Made by a program: the position numbers and the translations under genes
Shown: positions 63,089-64,000 of the stretch, one piece after another
How the letters are laid out: each line of letters opens with the position of its first letter
Position numbering within the stretch: position 1 is the stretch's first letter
DNA from: Flavobacteriales bacterium
GTDB lineage: Bacteria; Bacteroidota; Bacteroidia; Flavobacteriales_C; GCA-002722245
Reading direction: 5' to 3'
NCBI GenBank assembly: GCA_002717515.1
Contig: PBEC01000008.1
Span: 62,001-126,000, forward strand
Length of the DNA: 64,000 nt
Notes under the pieces: model-generated
The model's input: only the letters and a program-made list of their open reading frames with translations
Database searches by the model: none
What the model was told of the DNA's origin: nothing

Positions 63089-64000
63089 ATGTTGAATAAA
63101 AATCTAAAAATTAGTTTTGCATTTATTATTGCAATAGCTTGCACAAGTTTCATTACAGGAGGAAACAACTCTGATAAAACATCTTCTGATGTAAAACCTT
63201 TAGAAGTAGTTAAAACTTCCTTGAATCCAGAAGAAATTTTTATCAGAAATCATCCAAAACGTGAATTAAGATCTGCTTGGATAACAACCTTTACTAATCT
63301 TGACTGGCCCAGCTCAAAAGGACTTACCTCGCTTCAACAAAAAAAAGAATTTTCACAAATTGTATCCGATTTTAAAAAAAACTCAATAAATGCTGTAATT
63401 TGTCAAGTAAGAGCTTCCTCTGATGCATTTTATAAAAGTAAATTATCTCCCTGGAGTGAATGGCTTACTGGTCAGCAAGGAGAGGCACCTGATGGTAATT
63501 TTGACCCATTAAAATTCATGGTTAAAGAATGTCACAAAAGGAACATGGAGTTTCATGCTTGGTTTAATCCTTTCAGAGCAGTTTCCCACGTGAAATTTTC
63601 TAGTATTGCTGAAGATCATATAACAAAAAAAAAACCGGAATGGTTCTTTAAGTATGGTAATACTTTATATTACAATCCAGGAATACCTGAGGTTAGAAAA
63701 TACATCTGTGATGTAGTGAAAGAAGTTGTTCAAAATTACGATATTGACGGAGTCCATTTTGACGACTATTTTTACCCCTATACCATCAAAGGAGAAAAAA
63801 TTCCCGACGAGAATGAATTTAAACTTTATTCAAGAGGTTGCATTGATATTGAAAACTGGCGACGAGATAACATTAACTTACTCATTCAAGAAGTAGCAAA
63901 AATTATAAAAGAAGAAAAGGAACATGTCAAATTTGGTGTAAGCCCTCTTGCAATTTGGAGAAATCAAAAACAAGATCCAGAGGGAAGTTTTACAAACAGC
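63089..64000 (+). CDS. GHL10-family glycoside-hydrolase-like protein (DUF187), 3' end outside window
   Basis: I translated 304 codons from the ATG at 63089; the frame is open to the end. An N-terminal hydrophobic segment with a Cys (IAIACTSF) suggests a lipoprotein signal, although the lipobox -3 residue is Ala. The catalytic-type barrel follows with family motifs RSAWITTFTNLDWPSS, ICQVRASSDAFYKSKLSPWSEWLTG, EFHAWFNPFRA, and DGVHFDDYFYPY. The family (PF02638, relatives of YngK) is proposed to act on cell-wall or other glycans, but the substrate is unestablished. It is the only gene after clpB, 282 bp away and divergent. Confidence 0.88.
   Translation, partial: MLNKNLKISFAFIIAIACTSFITGGNNSDKTSSDVKPLEVVKTSLNPEEIFIRNHPKRELRSAWITTFTNLDWPSSKGLTSLQQKKEFSQIVSDFKKNSINAVICQVRASSDAFYKSKLSPWSEWLTGQQGEAPDGNFDPLKFMVKECHKRNMEFHAWFNPFRAVSHVKFSSIAEDHITKKKPEWFFKYGNTLYYNPGIPEVRKYICDVVKEVVQNYDIDGVHFDDYFYPYTIKGEKIPDENEFKLYSRGCIDIENWRRDNINLLIQEVAKIIKEEKEHVKFGVSPLAIWRNQKQDPEGSFTNS

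Noticed and set aside
1..64000. Search for insertion sequences, integrases, phage genes and restriction or defence systems
   Set aside because: No transposase, integrase, methyltransferase-restriction pair, toxin-antitoxin pair or terminal repeats were recognised; tRNA-Val has no integrase gene beside it.

Overview
The window is about 64 kb of AT-rich chromosome (by eye roughly two thirds A+T) from a Bacteroidota bacterium, most likely a marine or aquatic member of the Flavobacteriales. The evidence is a fused SecDF, an lptD-type OstA protein divergent from an N-acetylmuramoyl-L-alanine amidase, type IX secretion (T9SS) C-terminal sorting domains, a DUF4249 lipoprotein next to a TonB-dependent receptor, a DUF5723-like barrel, frequent '-FSQ/-AQ' signal-peptide ends, and almost no Shine-Dalgarno sequences. 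No insertion sequence, integrase, phage gene or CRISPR array is visible; genes are densely packed and several convergent pairs overlap at their stop codons.

Layout. 1-2168: 5' part of secDF on the minus strand. 2274-4367: a T9SS-sorted FG-GAP surface protein. 4368-11332 (minus): a likely long operon, amidase, MCE/MlaD-like protein, membrane 4Fe-4S protein, CCG-domain protein, conserved 160-aa protein, mnmD, Nudix hydrolase and a lipoprotein. 11358-14339 (plus): lptD and ridA. 14428-20687 (plus): proline catabolism (putA) followed by proline synthesis (proC-proA-proB). 20682-25253 (minus): an HPt-like small protein, a barrel protein with a long tandem-repeat coiled-coil tail, and a large lipoprotein. 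25397-29732: purC, a PyrR-like phosphoribosyltransferase, and a 909-aa protein combining a peptidase-MA domain, a propeller and a barrel. 29794-33743: poorly characterised secreted proteins, ended by a strong bidirectional terminator shared with dnaK (33807-35717). 35897-37507: another unknown secreted protein; then xth.

38387-42986 (minus) is a vitamin-uptake region: a PnuC-family transporter and a NadR-like kinase, then a clear TPP riboswitch leading a TonB-dependent receptor, then a divergent ThiE-like protein behind a terminator. 43137-44417 is a photolyase preceded by a G9 tract. 44499-49508 holds an outer-membrane protein, a thioesterase, a 60-aa membrane protein, rluF, and a hybrid histidine kinase with two HPt domains. 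49748-55272 holds the DUF4249 lipoprotein with its TonB receptor, then a second TonB receptor. 55332-64000 holds a queA-type gene, a T9SS protein, a small barrel, tRNA-Val, a CDP-alcohol phosphotransferase homologue with an altered signature, clpB, and the start of a GHL10-type glycoside-hydrolase-like lipoprotein.

Most of the genome segment is housekeeping and envelope biology. The best candidates for undescribed biology are the repeat-tailed barrel with its lipoprotein partner, the peptidase-propeller-barrel protein, the DsrMK-like redox pair in an envelope operon, the riboswitch-controlled thiamine receptor with an atypical ThiE, and the poly-G tract in front of the photolyase. I found no convincing new defence or mobile system.
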